In this document: one piece after another, positions 33,200 through 44,426 of the stretch
Layout of the letters: each line of letters begins with the position of its first letter
How positions within the stretch are numbered: the first letter of the stretch is position 1
Source: Gonocerus acuteangulatus
Lineage: Eukaryota; Arthropoda; Insecta; Hemiptera; Coreidae
Assembly: GCA_946811695.1 (NCBI GenBank)
Contig: OX328124.1
Location: forward strand, 29,878,148-29,942,147
Length of the DNA: 64,000 nt
Direction: 5' to 3'
Notes under the pieces: generated by a model
Told to the model about the DNA's origin: nothing
Database searches by the model: none
Seen by the model: only the letters and a program-made list of their open reading frames with translations
Position numbers and translations under genes: made by a program

Positions 33200-35155
33200 T
33201 CACAAATACTGTCTTGCTTTAAAAACGGTGATGAATTTGTATTTCCACGTCATATTCTTAAAAAATTTATGACCATTTAATATTGTTATTTTATATGGTG
33301 GGAATGAATTTATTACGTTGTCCAATATTAAGTAACGAGATCGTTACTCCTCAGCTAAGCTAATTTATCGAAAAAGCTCTCTGTTTGTAAGTGCTTTCTT
33401 TTATTCTCACTGGGGAAGGGGTTGGGCTACTTGAAATCTTCATTAGTAAATAACTCGAGTATATTTTCATTATAAATGGGCTTAGAGGGCCTGCTTGAAA
33501 ACTCTCAGCTGTTGTTTTTCACTTACCCCCTCTTTCTTATTCCTCCTTTTCTTTTATTTAAAATAATATAATAACAAATAAAATTGGAAATAATTGTTCG
33601 TTATAATTTGAATAGCTATTATTGCTCATAAAAACGTTGAGATATCGACATACAAGGTCGAAGGGTGATAGGGGACTTCAACAGTCTCCTATCACCCTTC
33701 GAGCTTGTTCATTAAGTCAGATTCACGCCTCTGGTTACAAAATTCATTAATTATAATTATTATATAACGCAATCCCCTTATATATAATTACTAAATATCC
33801 TTTAAAGGTAGGGTGAAATGTATTTATAATACACTATAAACAAATATTTATAACATTTATTCCGTAAAGATTAGTATAAATAAAAAAATGTAGGTAAAAA
33901 CCTTCTAAATTCTTATAGATAATTTTTATTGTAATGGGAAATAAATATAGAACAATTTGGAAGTTTCTACTCATCATGTATGAATTCTTTTTATATAAAA
34001 TGAAGGAAACATACACATACAAAAAATAAAAGAAGTATGTATATTTTGGGGAAAATAACTAAAAATATAAATAGAAAATTATTGTACTTTTAACAAATGT
34101 GTACATGATTGGAATTTACTATATACATGATGTTTTAAGGTAAAATTAATTAATTAATAATGAGGGGGAAAATATGAAAAATACATTCATACAAAATGCA
34201 CAAACAACGCTCGCATTATGACAGTTAACCAAATATCAGCGATACAAAAAAAATATCAGGCGATTTTAATCTTGATGTTATTTGCCTTAAGAATCCAAAC
34301 TTACCAAAACTATCTTGTGTGAATTCTACCCTTCTTATAAACAAATATATTTGGGATATATTGTTTACCTTCTTACATATATATATATATATTATATGTC
34401 ATATTATAACTACATAATACAGACCGAAATCTACACGAAAATCTATATTATAATGATAACCTTATAGTTGTTTTTTGGCCTGATGAAACCCCCATAAACA
34501 AACAAATATCCCGCTGAGTAACTAACTTAGACCTTATTAATTAAAAGAGATACAGAAACATGTTGAGCGTGTAATTTAAAATTAAGTAGTAGGAAAACGA
34601 AAGGTATACTCCTTTATTGGCCCTGAGCCTTCGAAAAAATTTAAAAAAAGTTTATATGAGAATTATAATTAACAGTGAGAATTAATTATTGTATTTTGAG
34701 TTGTAAATGGCATAAGGAGAAATGAGGATTAATCGTGCCACAATTGAAGCGGCTCTGTTCTTTAGTCTTTCATCCGTTTAGCCTGGCTTAACTTAGTCGG
34801 CATTAAAAGTTTAGCCTTAATCTTAAAAGGATCTTTCTTGAATATTTAAGACTTCAAAACTTACAAGATGTTCTCTTAGCCGTCAGTTTCCGTTGAGCGT
34901 AAGTTTTAACTAACTTCCTGTCAATCTTATATTCTCGACGGATATTCCTCGGGCTTACAGTAATTAATTAATAACTCTGTTATTAATTTATTTTATATTT
35001 AACTAGTTTTTCTATAAATATTGACAAGCCATGTTTTTATTTAAAATTGATAGATTCCAAAAGAGAAACATTTTTATTATAACGGACTAATATTTGTTTG
35101 AGATGATCGATTTTTGTTTTTTTAGAATCTATAGATTTTACACAGCTGATTGACG
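33198..35155. other. AT-rich, one hairpin; no gene
   Basis: Apart from the hairpin at 33652-33708 and a (TA)n tract near 34377-34395, only short frames of no known family (for example 33834-34022 minus) were seen. Confidence 0.4.
33652..33708. other. Strong 57-nt inverted repeat (hairpin)
   Basis: ACAAG, then TCGAAGGGTGATAGGGGA, a 9-base loop CTTCAACAG, TCTCCTATCACCCTTCGA, GC, TTGT. There are about 22 pairs with one G-U and one mismatch. It is isolated from recognised TEs. It could be a small-RNA precursor or a tiny palindromic remnant; neither can be decided here. Confidence 0.6.
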
Positions 35156-35159
35156 TTAT

Positions 35160-35395
35160 ACGCAGTAGTAACCACAGTTTGTACGTGGCCATTAACACAA
35201 GTAGGCTGTATTTCTAGCTTAGTGAGTTTTGTAGCTCCTCAAGAGGCATCTAGGGTGTGAAACATGTAGGGCTTATATGAATAAATGTAATTGACTTTGT
35301 TAATTCTCTTTTATTGACCTTCCGCTTGAAAAGTCTTGGACATAAGAAGATATATCACTACACGGGTCACTATAAAATATAAATATTATTACATA
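35160..35395 (+). mobile_element. Penelope-like relic, family 2
   Basis: Same family as 2816-3085 in the other orientation: CTCAAGAGGCATC..., GAAACATGTAGGGC, TTAATTCTCTTTTATTGACC, TTCCGCTTGA and CACTATAAAATATAAATATT. No coding sequence. Confidence 0.5.
35238..35262 (+). ncRNA. Decayed hammerhead-like motif
   Basis: CTCAAGA (CTGAAGA with G changed to C), G, GCATC-TAGG-GTGT partly paired, GAAAC. Confidence 0.3.
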
Positions 35396-35396
35396 G

Positions 35397-35870
35397 ACAA
35401 GGGATGGTTGGGATTCAGGTAGGAGAAAAAAACGTCAGACTTTCAGGAAGAAATCTGTATTAGACGTTTCGGCTGCACTTTGGAAGCCTTTTTCAGCTAA
35501 AAATAAATATATACTACAACTTATAAGCAAAAAAAACTGTCAGTAATGAGTGTAGTTTATACATCATGACAAAAAATTTGAACCAATCTTATTTTTAAAA
35601 AAATGAACATTCGGTAGTTAGATAGTTATTATAGAAAATGTGGTTGTCAGTAAGAAAAACCATTAACAAAGATGTAAAAGTAAACAAAATGCAGAAAGAC
35701 ATAAGCCAGCAGTACAAATATAACCTTATTAAAATTTTATATTATAAGAAAAAAAACAACAATATATTCTGTATGTGAAAACAATTTCTTCCTGAAGGTC
35801 TGACGTTTTTTTCTCCTAGCCGAATCCCAACCATCCCTTGTCTTCGTATCACTGCAACGGCTAACTATCT
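35397..35870 (+). mobile_element. Penelope-like foldback, family 3
   Basis: Left end GACAAGGGATGGTTGGGATT and GTCAGACTTTCAGGAAGAAA is inverted at the right end (35785-35848). The right end continues with the tail CGTATCACTGCAACGGCTAA, CTATCTCCATCTC, so the reading direction is plus. Interior of about 300 bp has no frame. The right-end signature matches the 2464 element. Confidence 0.65.
35467..35496 (-). ncRNA. Hammerhead-like motif (CTGAAAA)
   Basis: Minus strand CTGAAAA (G8 changed to A), then AGGCTTCC...GCAGCC partly paired, GAAACGTCTAATACAG. Confidence 0.35.
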
Positions 35871-35879
35871 CCATCTCTA

Positions 35880-36717
35880 ATATTTATTAAATAAATTCCC
35901 CCAAATTTCATGACAAAACTATAATATGTTCTAGAGATGGTAAAGATCGAACATTTAAATAATTATAAATACACAAATATAAATTTGAGTGACTGGTTTT
36001 TCGGGACCTAAAAGTATATGGTAAGTTTGAATTGCTCCAAGCTTACGGATCTAAAAGCAATAAATATCACTTACAATTTCGGATAATATAGTAAAAAGTA
36101 ATTTTTTTACCATTACCAATTTCACAATTTTTTAAACTATTGAGATTCTGCGGGAAGTGGGAGGGAGAAGATTTTTTTTTAAGCGTGTTTAATTAAAGTT
36201 GAAAAATAAATGAAGACTGTCGGCGAAGGGCGAGACGAGTGCTCCATTGAATTAAGCAGTGTATTTGCATGCTGAAGTCGACAACCGAAGCTCTTATCTA
36301 TGCCTGCCTTCCTACTACTCTCCAGATGGGACTTGCTGCAAACTCATCAACCTACAAGGATTGTCCTACTCTCATCCATGAAACACACATCCCCAGCAGG
36401 AAGCCTTACACCTCGGTCTGCTGGCTGGATTTACACTTCTAGGAGTAGGGTGTAGTCTACCACATGTGGCGAGTATTATATTCGCTGGTTCTCATCTTTC
36501 TTTCAGTGGATTTATATAATATTTTTCTTTTTATGTCTTGATGTTTTAAAAGATGAGGCTGTGTCGTTATTGCCTAAAACGAAAATTCTTTTGTTTTCAT
36601 GTTTCCTCTTAAAAATAACAATTTTGGATAAACGTGTTCTGATAGTTGTATCCAGTATTTTTATTCATATTCTCCAATAAATAAATTGTAATTAATGTAT
36701 TTATGATAATCCCCACC
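35880..36717. other. No recognisable feature
   Basis: No supported coding or repeat signal. Confidence 0.35.
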
Positions 36718-37206
36718 TTAGGCTGCACCTACATTGGACCCGTATATCTCCCGATCCGATCCGATTTAGCCACAGCTCGTCAGTAATGAACTCGCAGTGA
36801 AGTGAAAATGAGTGATAAATTTTAGAAATGCCACCTAATAAGCATAGAAACCTTCGATTAGGTTGAATGTGGGAGGTATGAACGAGGATTTGAGAGGCCA
36901 TAAGTCTTCTGAAAGTATATCAGTCCCGAAAAAATAAATCTTAGTGTAACAGTTAATTTTGAACTTTAACACTATGATAGGAGTGTCATATTTTAAAATT
37001 ATTTATAAGAAATGTACCGAGAAGATAATAAATATTGTATGGTTAAAAACATCTTTCCACGTAATTTAATAAACTAGGAAAACAAAAAACAAGAGTGGGA
37101 ATTGAGAAAGTTTTTCTAAATTTTATTAAGTACAGATGGAATGGTTGGGATTCGGCTAAATAAACCTCAATATGATTTTGTTTTAAAAAAATCTATATTT
37201 CGGACG

Positions 37207-37236
37207 TTTCGGCTACTCATTGGTAGCCTTCGTCAG
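37207..37236 (-). ncRNA. Hammerhead-like motif
   Basis: Minus strand, identical to the PLE-1 consensus (CTGACGA, A, GGCTAC/GTAGCC, GAAA). Confidence 0.5.
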
Positions 37237-37760
37237 CTAAAATGACAAAAAAAGAAAAAATTAATACAAAAACAAAAAAATTATGATTGTGATAGGTAAC
37301 AGAGCTATAGATAAAATTAACTTATGAAAGAACATATCGTCTTAAGTTCTTAGAATGAAAAAGTGAATAGGTACAATAATTGATTTTAATAGTAATTAGT
37401 AACGTTAATTGATTTTACAAAGAAATAAGAAGCTACATACCAATGACAAATATAGTAGCTAATAGTAACATTAATTGATTTTACAAAGGAATAAGATACT
37501 ACATACCAATAGAAATGCCGAGCGGCAGAGGAAGACCAAGGTTGGCAATTAAGTAACCATTGTAGAGTGTCTAAGGAGAAAAAGAAATCTACTGGGGTAT
37601 AAGTAAGTGGGAACAGCAGGTGGTGGGGGAAATGTCGGTAATCATCAAAAGCAAGTTTATGACATGTCGGTAAGGATCAAAAGGCATGTTTATGACATTT
37701 TATGACAGGAAAGGAGAAAAAGGTGTTAATGGAAGGATACCCAAGGGGCATGGTAAAAAT

Positions 37761-38190
37761 CTAGGTGGGAGGTCGGGAGAGTATTTGGAAAATATTAGCG
37801 TACATAGGAGAAATGCCTTGTTGGTCAGTTTTGTAGTTTATATTGTTTTTGTTTAAGTTTATGTGTACACATTCCGAGATCTGTAGTCTTTTTTTTGTTT
37901 CGTTGTGTAGCAAGAATTTTCGTGTCGTCGAAGTTAAAAGTGTGTTTTTGTGTAATGGCGTGTTTTGCAAGTGCAGATTTATCTATTTCTTTATTAGTGA
38001 TGGTTCGTTTATGTTGTGTAAGACGTGAGTGAATGTCATTTATGGTTTCTCCTATGTATACACCATTACAGGAAGGGGTTTGACAAGGGACTTCGTAAAC
38101 ACATCGGGTGGTTTGTTCAAAAGGGATGGGATCTTTGAGTTTGGTATAGAGGGTTTTGAGTTTGTTGAGTTTGTTTGAGTTTTTTTTTAA
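37761..38190 (-). pseudogene. PLE-1 GIY-YIG fragment, frameshifted
   Basis: On the minus strand NKLKTLYTKLKDPIPFEQTT, CVYEVPCQTPSCNGVYIGET and SRLTQHKRTITNKEIDKSAL are intact. A one-base change in an A run near 37895 moves the end (KRLQISECVHINLNKNNI) to another frame. There is no RT domain; the upstream side ends abruptly where the inverted terminal repeat begins. Confidence 0.8.
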
Positions 38191-38560
38191 AACAAAATCA
38201 TATTGAGGTTTATTTAGCCGAATCCCAACCATTCCATCTGTACTTATCACCTCGACGGCTAACTATCTAATCATCATGATAAATTTTATTAGCTTTCAAA
38301 AAAAAAAAAAAAAAAAATGCATTGAAATCGATTAAGATATTGAGGCTGTAGACCTTTTTGAAACACAATACGTCGTTTGGCGCCATTTTGCGTCGTCGGT
38401 CCGAAATCGGTCTAGAAACAAACAAGCTCGAACGGCCGAGAATCGGTGGCCATCGGATCGGGACCTATGTAGGCAGCTCCATCGAGATGCATGTGTTTGT
38501 TTTTCTTCCGACAGTCGGTGGATGACGGATCGGATCGGGTCCTATGTAGGCGCCTCCTTA

Positions 38561-40280
38561 TACTGGACCGAAGGCGGGCAGTTCTAAACGTTCCCAATGA
38601 AGCTGCTTGTCTCTGTAGCTGCGTTGAGACCTTGGTGTTGCGATCTGTCGTCAAGTGCCTTGTGACGCAAAGATTAGATATTAAGATATGCAGGAGGCTA
38701 ATGTAGGTAATGAGTGGATAGCATATTGATTAGTAATGACAATGGCTGAGAGATTCTATCCTGCTTGGAGTCCTAGATCCCCTCCTTCAGGAAGACCAAG
38801 GACGCTCCCTCCTTCCGTCTCTTTCTCAACACTTCATTAAGGCACAGCTGTTTGTGGAATGTAAACCAACCTACCCACTCTTGTACCTTAATCAGGCGTT
38901 CCGGCCATCTTACTTTCACCATTCCAAGCGTTATGAGGCTTTTTACCGAACGGACTTCAACTTGAGGAATTTACGACTGGAAAACGCGTCTCCTCACTAG
39001 TGTTTCTAGGCTCTCTCTCTCCGGTGCGCGGCGCGGACACGTACTCTATCGGTAGGATGGATAATTTTATCCATGTTGTTCCTGTCGGAACACTAACTTC
39101 ACTTGATGATTTTATGATATTCATGTATTCATAAAAAAATATACCTGCCATAAGATAATTGTTTTGGATTGTGCATTACTCCTTGTTTAACAATTTACCC
39201 AACACAGTATGTTATCGTGGTTTATTTGTTTACTCCTTTACGAAGAAGGGATACTGGACGACTGGATTAGAGTGATAATATTCAAACAGAGTGGTCGTAG
39301 AGTGGAGTTTCGCCGTGGTTGTTTGCGATACATCAGACAAGAATGCTACAGACCACAGGTGAAAGTTTTTCAGCGATGAGCAGAATGGAAAAAGTTGAAA
39401 CGTCTCCATCAATGTTTATTTATTTATTTATTAAGCTTCGCAACATTGCCGATTCGCCTGATCAATTGTATTATTTGTACAACACAAATAGTTTTGTAAT
39501 TCCAACACAAACACAAATTTTTACGTTTAGAAATGTAGTAGGGAATGAAATAGATAAAAAGGAGTCAGAATCTTAGTATTCTCAACAATTGGAGGAAATA
39601 ATGGATTTTACAACAAACAAAAAAAATGTTTCCCTAAGTAATTGGGTTGCTAGAGGACAACGTCAAAAACGTCATACATACTTTACTTAATCATTGAGAG
39701 GAGATCGATGACTTAGTTGAGATTGCGTTGACGTAGATAATCTGGGTGTCGTTTGTATCATTTATTTATGCAATGTACTTAAGTCACTATCCATCTGAGT
39801 AATGTGGGATGTTTAAGCCGCTCCTGCGTCCCTGCTTGTTGTTTACTATTGTATGAAAGTGGTATTTATGATGTGGAGGGTAATGGTAATAATAGTTGAT
39901 GACTCGTCTTGCTGGAAGAGTTGCCTGTACTAATTAGGGGCAACTCCCCATCCCTCCTTGTTGGGACTGCTCGTTAGTTCTAGGGCCTAAATACCAAGAT
40001 ATTCCAGACTTTTAGTTCTTAGTTTAACCTCTTTTGGTCGCATATCATCCGTAGAAAGTCTACAATGCTAGGCCGTATTCTTTTCATATGGATACTAACT
40101 CTTAATTTCAACAGTCAATGACCTCCTCCCAATAAATATATTTTTGACGTCATTCAACGAAACAACCTGTACAGCATTCGAAACTGAGAAGTTAGAATAA
40201 TTATTTTCCAAATAAATATTCTTTTTAGATTCCTCTGTCAGCTGGTTAAGAAAACATAATTCCTAAACTTTTTGTAGTCA
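38561..40280. other. No gene; one LINE tail relic
   Basis: Around 39415-39460 a TTTATTTATTTATTAAGCTT, CGCAACATTGCCGATTCG segment resembles the reversed 3' tail of the I/Jockey-type LINE. The remaining sequence has no supported feature. Confidence 0.35.
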
Positions 40281-40289
40281 TCGGTATGT

Positions 40290-40337
40290 TTAAGCACATT
40301 CCTCAGCAATAGTCCCCTTGCAGAGGAATGTGCTTAA
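40290..40337. other. Perfect hairpin, pre-miRNA-like size
   Basis: TTAAGCACATTCCTC pairs perfectly with GAGGAATGTGCTTAA; inside, GCAA pairs with TTGC around an 8-base loop with one A-A mismatch between the helices. Outside a G/TT internal loop, GTAT pairs with ATAC, for about 58 nt overall. It lies immediately beside, but outside, the LINE insertion that starts at 40359. Confidence 0.65.
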
Positions 40338-40485
40338 TTATACAACTCCTTATATTTATTTATTTATTTCTATTGCTAGACCGCAGCGATGGCGATTTGC
40401 AAGATCGAATATGTGTATGGAAACGTCAGCTTTTAAACGTTTAGAGTTTTAAAAATAATAATTAAATGATGAATAAATTATAATA

Positions 40486-40488
<3 letters not shown>

Positions 40489-40538
<50 letters not shown>
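40489..40538. repeat. (AT)n microsatellite
   Basis: About 25 AT units inside the 3' untranslated part of the LINE. Confidence 0.95.
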
Positions 40539-40544
<6 letters not shown>

Positions 40545-40639
40545 GGAAAAAGCATAAAACTAAATAAATGTATATGAAAAGTAAACTTTAAAAAATAAAT
40601 AAAATAAAATGAAAAAGAAATAATTCGAAAAATAAAAAT

Positions 40640-41160
40640 AATATAAGTGTATTTTAGTTCAATTTTGTCATCTCTATGATGTAAGTATTCAAATATGGTG
40701 TCCAAATAATGGCTACCATCAGTCAGAAGTACTGTAAGGTCAGTGGGTATGTGTAAATGTTCTCGTCCTCTGCAGTCTGTAAGTAAATGTCTTACGGTCA
40801 GTAGTTCATTACACTGTCTACATATTGGTACTTCTCTTCTGGTCATTAGGTGTCTTTGAGTAAGTAGAGAATGGCCAATTCGGAGTCGGGTTAAAACCAC
40901 TTCTTCTCTCCGGTTATTTCTATTATTGGATGGCCATTGTACTACTGTCTGTTTAATTTGTCGCAGTTTATTGCCATTTATGTTATTCCATTCTGGCTGC
41001 CACTGAACTAATATCTCTTTTTTGAAATGTGCGATTAGGTCTTCTTACGTTGTCTCAACTGTTTCTATGTTCTGTAGTGCAGTGGCTAACTTGGCTTGTC
41101 TGGCAACGTCTGTGCTTAGAGTAATGTCCACATGTCCTGGTAGCCGTACTATATTTACTA
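40640..41160 (-). pseudogene. LINE ORF2 C-terminus fragment
   Basis: The minus strand reads IVNIVRLPGHVD (RNase H motif with the conserved His), then KLATALQNIETVETT, a stop, EDLIAHFKKEILVQWQPEWN, REEVVLTRLRIGHSLLTQRH and CRQCNELLTVRHLLTDC, the CxxC..HxxxC knuckle, and a C-terminus LLTDGSHYLDTIFEYLHHRD. One in-frame stop is visible near 41048. The insertion point truncates RNase H after its second half. Confidence 0.8.
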
Positions 41161-41172
41161 TCCTTAAATTTA

Positions 41173-41800
41173 CATATGTGTTAGTGGATTCCTAGATTAG
41201 ATTTGATTTCATATATGCAGTACGAGGTGCACCTCAGCCATTGTCTTATGCTGCGAGTCCTAGAAGTACTAAACCTTAAACCCCTGATGAACTTCGGAGA
41301 CACTGCCCAAGTGATACCTATGTGGTGGAGGTCGTAACATTTAAGTAAACGAAATGAATGTGCAGAAGAGTTAGATAAGAGTCCATATAGTTATTAGAAA
41401 AGGGTAAGAGGCAGTTCTATCTGTAGTGGCTGGGATGTAGGGTGGAGTCTAAGAGATGATAGGGAGTTATTATCGGCTTTAGGGACAGTAGGGTTTAGAT
41501 AGGCCAAGACCACTCTCTCTCCTTACCACATATCCATCCAAAGGCTCTACTTGGAGAAAAGATAACTCACTTTATTCTTGTTGGCCTAGTTTTATTATAG
41601 AAATGATATTCAGCCATAAACCGCAAATAGCCTTAAAACGCAGCTATTTAAATGGGAATTCACAATAGTAGATAGTCCATCTTGCAGGAGCTTCGTAGCA
41701 GGTAAATTTATCAATAAGGAGATTTAACCTTCCTATCTAAAAAGGTTGGTACGTTATCCTCCGCGGTGTTACTGAAGAATGTGCGAAACTAACCTATATA
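41173..41800. other. No recognisable feature
   Basis: Nothing supported. Confidence 0.35.
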
Positions 41801-41807
41801 GACACAA

Positions 41808-42000
41808 AATAAGCATAAATATGCTTTAGCGATGAATAAACTGAAAAAAAAAAACGTTACAAAAAAGTGTTCTCTGGTGTTCGCGCATGCGCGGTGGCCA
41901 TGTCCGAAAAAGAAGACTGTATGTTATACAGTACATTACATAGTCTTGTTGGATGGACCTAAAGCATATTTATTTGAATTTGAACAGAAGGCTGTTCTTT
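41808..42000 (+). repeat. Dispersed repeat R3, copy 1
   Basis: Starts with the palindrome AGCATAAATATGCT followed by TTAGCGATGA, AACGTTACAAAAAAGTGT, GAAAAAGAAGACTGTATG, TTATACAGTAC and TTGGATGGACCTAAAG. A second copy is at 43541-43715 with about 85% identity by eye. GTATGTTATACAGTAC is itself palindrome-like. Class unknown. Confidence 0.6.
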
Positions 42001-42187
42001 TTTTGTTTTTTACGGTGCATCTACCTCTTGACCATTAGCGCCCGGCTATCTATAGTTTGCCACCCTCCCAAATCATCCATCGTGCAGAAGAGGATTCCTT
42101 CAGCGAGCCCGTAGATGAAAGAAATCAACCTGATGCAGGGAGGAGTCAATGAGAATCCAAAACCCCTAGACCACGGGCAGACCGTAA
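42001..42187 (-). mobile_element. SINE-C, long subfamily (reverse)
   Basis: On the minus strand: GGTCTGCCCGTGGTCTAGGG (head), then CTCGCTGAAGGAATCC, TTCTGCACGATGGATGATTT, GGGAGGGTGGCAAACTATAG, ATAGCCGGGCGCTAATGGTC, AAGAGGTAGATGCACCGT, A-rich tail. It has the extra GGTGGCAA..TATAGATAGCC block missing from the copy at 56795. Confidence 0.65.
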
Positions 42188-42370
42188 ACATATTATTATC
42201 TAACGTACATTTATAATTGGTGCAGAAGTTTAGGACGGGTTATCTGTTGGTTACCACCCTTCTCCAGCCAAGGCAGGGCCGATGCCTTGTCTTTTTTCCA
42301 ATGAAAAGCCACCGCCCAATGTGCGGATTGAGCCCACAACCTTAGACACGGTTTGCTCGCGCTTTACCCC
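42188..42370 (-). mobile_element. SINE-A (reverse)
   Basis: Minus strand: B-box region GGTTGTGGGCTCAATCCGCA, GGCGGTGGCTTTTCATTGG, AAAAAGACAAGGCATCGGCC, GGTAACCAACAGATAACCCG, TCCTAAACTTC. It abuts the SINE-C copy, both in the same orientation. Confidence 0.7.
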
Positions 42371-42379
42371 TCACTAAAT

Positions 42380-43250
42380 ATCTTAATTTTCTTCTGGACT
42401 TTAACCAACATTCTCATTGCATGTTTTTTTTTTTTGTGTGTGTAACGTGTTTCTATTTAGTTGATATGGAACATAGTTGTAAGTAAATTAAAGTAACAGC
42501 CCTTTCGGTACAATTAATGATTTAGTTCTTGAGTAAACACCCCATTTCTAATTTTTCCGTTACAATTTCTTACGGTTACATAGGTTTGCCAATTTTGTTT
42601 TCTTTCTTCCAAAATAAAGGCTGTGAGGATGAAAGAGATTTATCGAGAGGTGGCTTGGGTGGAGCAAAGGGAAAAGCTGCCGAAAAAATCTTCCTCTGTG
42701 GTAAAGGCAGGGGGGGCAGGCTTCCCGAGCTGGACGGTTGTTTAATATTAATTCTAGTTACGGAGAGGAGAACCGGGATCAAAATTTAATTATATCCGGT
42801 TTTCAAGGAAGGCTTAACTGCTTTTCTCCACTGACGCTTTATTATTTATTCAGGGGATTGCTGACCTCTATATCCCTCCCTACATACATATCGTCACTCT
42901 AAGCTTTAATACTTGACAACCATCTACAGCATAGATTCCCAACATTTTATGAGCAACCATCCACTTTACAAGAAAAGAAATTCCAACGTGCCCTAACGTC
43001 AGCTCTCCAAGAACAAAATTCCTGAGGCTCAAAGATAATATTAATTATTTTTATACCACTAACAACGTTTCAATCGTGTTAATCATGTAACAATCTATCC
43101 CGTTAATTATTTTGTTCTTTAAGGAACAATTTAAAACATAGAATCACAGCCTTTTATAGACAACCAAATTATTTTATTATAGTAATAAACCTACTACTGT
43201 ACGCCAACCTCCGGAAAGGGTCTGGCTAACGGATTATTTTGATAATTAAG
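42380..43250. other. No recognisable gene
   Basis: An open frame (42529-42789 plus, Gly-rich in its middle) and its antisense shadow are unsupported by any family. Confidence 0.35.
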
Positions 43251-43258
43251 GTTCGTAC

Positions 43259-43508
43259 TTGAGTATATATCGTCGATACAAATGAAAAGTATCGAATTTG
43301 AAAAAACACATTATTCATTTTCAATCTATACTGATTTCTGTTGCAAACCCTCGAAAATTAAAAATAAGTATCAATTACAGAAAATCAAACTAACGAGTCT
43401 AATTAAAATATATAATACGATAAAATATATATAGAGTCATCTTTATGATACCAACCCACTTTTCACATTCCATACTTTGCATTTTTATCGACGATATCAT
43501 CAACTCAA
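43259..43508. mobile_element. TIR element (MITE), class unknown
   Basis: Inverted ends TTGAGTATATATCGTCGATA and, reversed, TTGAGTTGATGATATCGTCG extend about 45 bp with several mismatches (also AAGTAT.GAAT.TGAAAA). Length 250 bp, AT-rich interior, no frame. No convincing target-site duplication. Confidence 0.5.
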
Positions 43509-43540
43509 TTACAAGATAGTATTGTGTAAATGCTTTATTA

Positions 43541-43715
43541 GCATAAATATGCTTTAGCGATGACCAAACTGGGAAAAAACGTTACAAAAAAGTGTCCGCT
43601 GGGGGGGGTGGCCTTATACGAAAAAGAAGACTGTATGTTATACAGTACAATACATAGGTTTGTCGGATGGACCTAAAGAATATTTATGTTCCAGAATTTG
43701 AGCTGCAGGCTCTAA
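43541..43715 (+). repeat. Dispersed repeat R3, copy 2
   Basis: AGCATAAATATGCTTTAGCG, AACGTTACAAAAAAGTGTCC, GAAAAAGAAGACTGTATGTT, GGATGGACCTAAAG as in 41808-42000, with a G8 run replacing the GTTCGCGCATGCGCGG segment of copy 1. Confidence 0.6.
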
Positions 43716-44426
43716 ACGAAATTTTTACTTTTTTATCATTATTAATTTTACTAATTTTTTCCGGGTATTTCTAAAATGCAGAGTGACAATGTTTGATTAA
43801 ATTACACGAAATACAATTTCCCTTACCATTATAATACAATACTTTCTATGTATCTCATCAATTTCACAAGCTATTATTACGCGTTTTCAATCTGTGATAC
43901 AGGCTCGTAAACATTGAGACGCTGTCTTAGTATTAGACGTAAAATGAAGGTGTTTAGCGTAGAAGAGATTTGTATAGACATGAAAATGTGAATATCTCCA
44001 TATTTTTAGAGATATAATTGTACGTCTTGTAGAATAAGGCCGTCATGCATGGAAGCCTTGTTCTTTGAATTAAAAAGGAGCAATATAAAAATAAATAAAA
44101 ATTCTCCCTCTTCTTTGGAACAGAATAGCATTCATCTCGCCTTCTTATTTCATTTTTCTTCTTTACAAAATTATTATTGAAGTGATGCTCCGCTGGGCAT
44201 AAAGCAGTTATGCTTTATTTTCATCGAGTGAAGCTTGAAAAAAGTCAATTCTTCAATCCTAACATATTCTATAAATTATTTAGGTTAAAAAATTCATTGT
44301 CTTTGAAAAGTTTTATTTTAACGTCATATTAACAAATTCACCCTCCGTCGCTTATGAATACTTATCTAAAATAGAACATTTACAGTATATTTAAAATATT
44401 TCACATATAGTGTTATATATATAATA
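43716..44426. other. No recognisable feature
   Basis: Nothing supported. Confidence 0.35.

Larger units (their letters stand above)
37129..38279 (+). mobile_element. PLE-1 copy, internally inverted
   Basis: TAAATTTTATTA flanks it (37117-37128, 38280-38291). The tail TATCACCTCGACGGCTAACT is on the right, so the insertion reads plus, but nearly all of the body including GIY-YIG is in reverse orientation. Only about 70 bp at the right end is in forward orientation. This is the structure expected from inversion of the 5' part during insertion. Confidence 0.85.
36721..38557. mobile_element. Harbinger-like TIR element containing PLE-1
   Basis: The left end GGCTGCACCTACATTGGACC pairs with the right end (reversed GGAGGCGCCTACATAGGACC) and both continue with GATCCGATCCG. 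The trinucleotide TTA flanks both sides (36718-36720, 38558-38560), as expected for PIF/Harbinger elements. Removing the nested PLE-1 copy and one of its duplicated targets leaves about 670 bp without a transposase frame. A second, internal end-like sequence lies at 38446-38475. Confidence 0.55.
40359..41160 (-). mobile_element. 5'-truncated I/Jockey-type LINE with TSD (reverse)
   Basis: TCCTTATATTTA (40347-40358) and TCCTTAAATTTA (41161-41172) form a target-site duplication with one mismatch. On the minus strand the coding end is followed by an AT-rich 3' region with a (TA)n expansion and the tail ATCGCCATCGCTGCGGTCTA plus AATAAATAAATAAA. Third copy of the LINE at 10734 and 17520. Confidence 0.8.

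Noticed and set aside
41276..41320. Hammerhead-like CTGATGA with ACTT/AAGT stem
   Set aside because: No GAAA follows the stem, and there is no terminal-repeat context.
42529..42789. Gly-rich gene candidate
   Set aside because: The frame has an equally long antisense partner and no recognisable domain.
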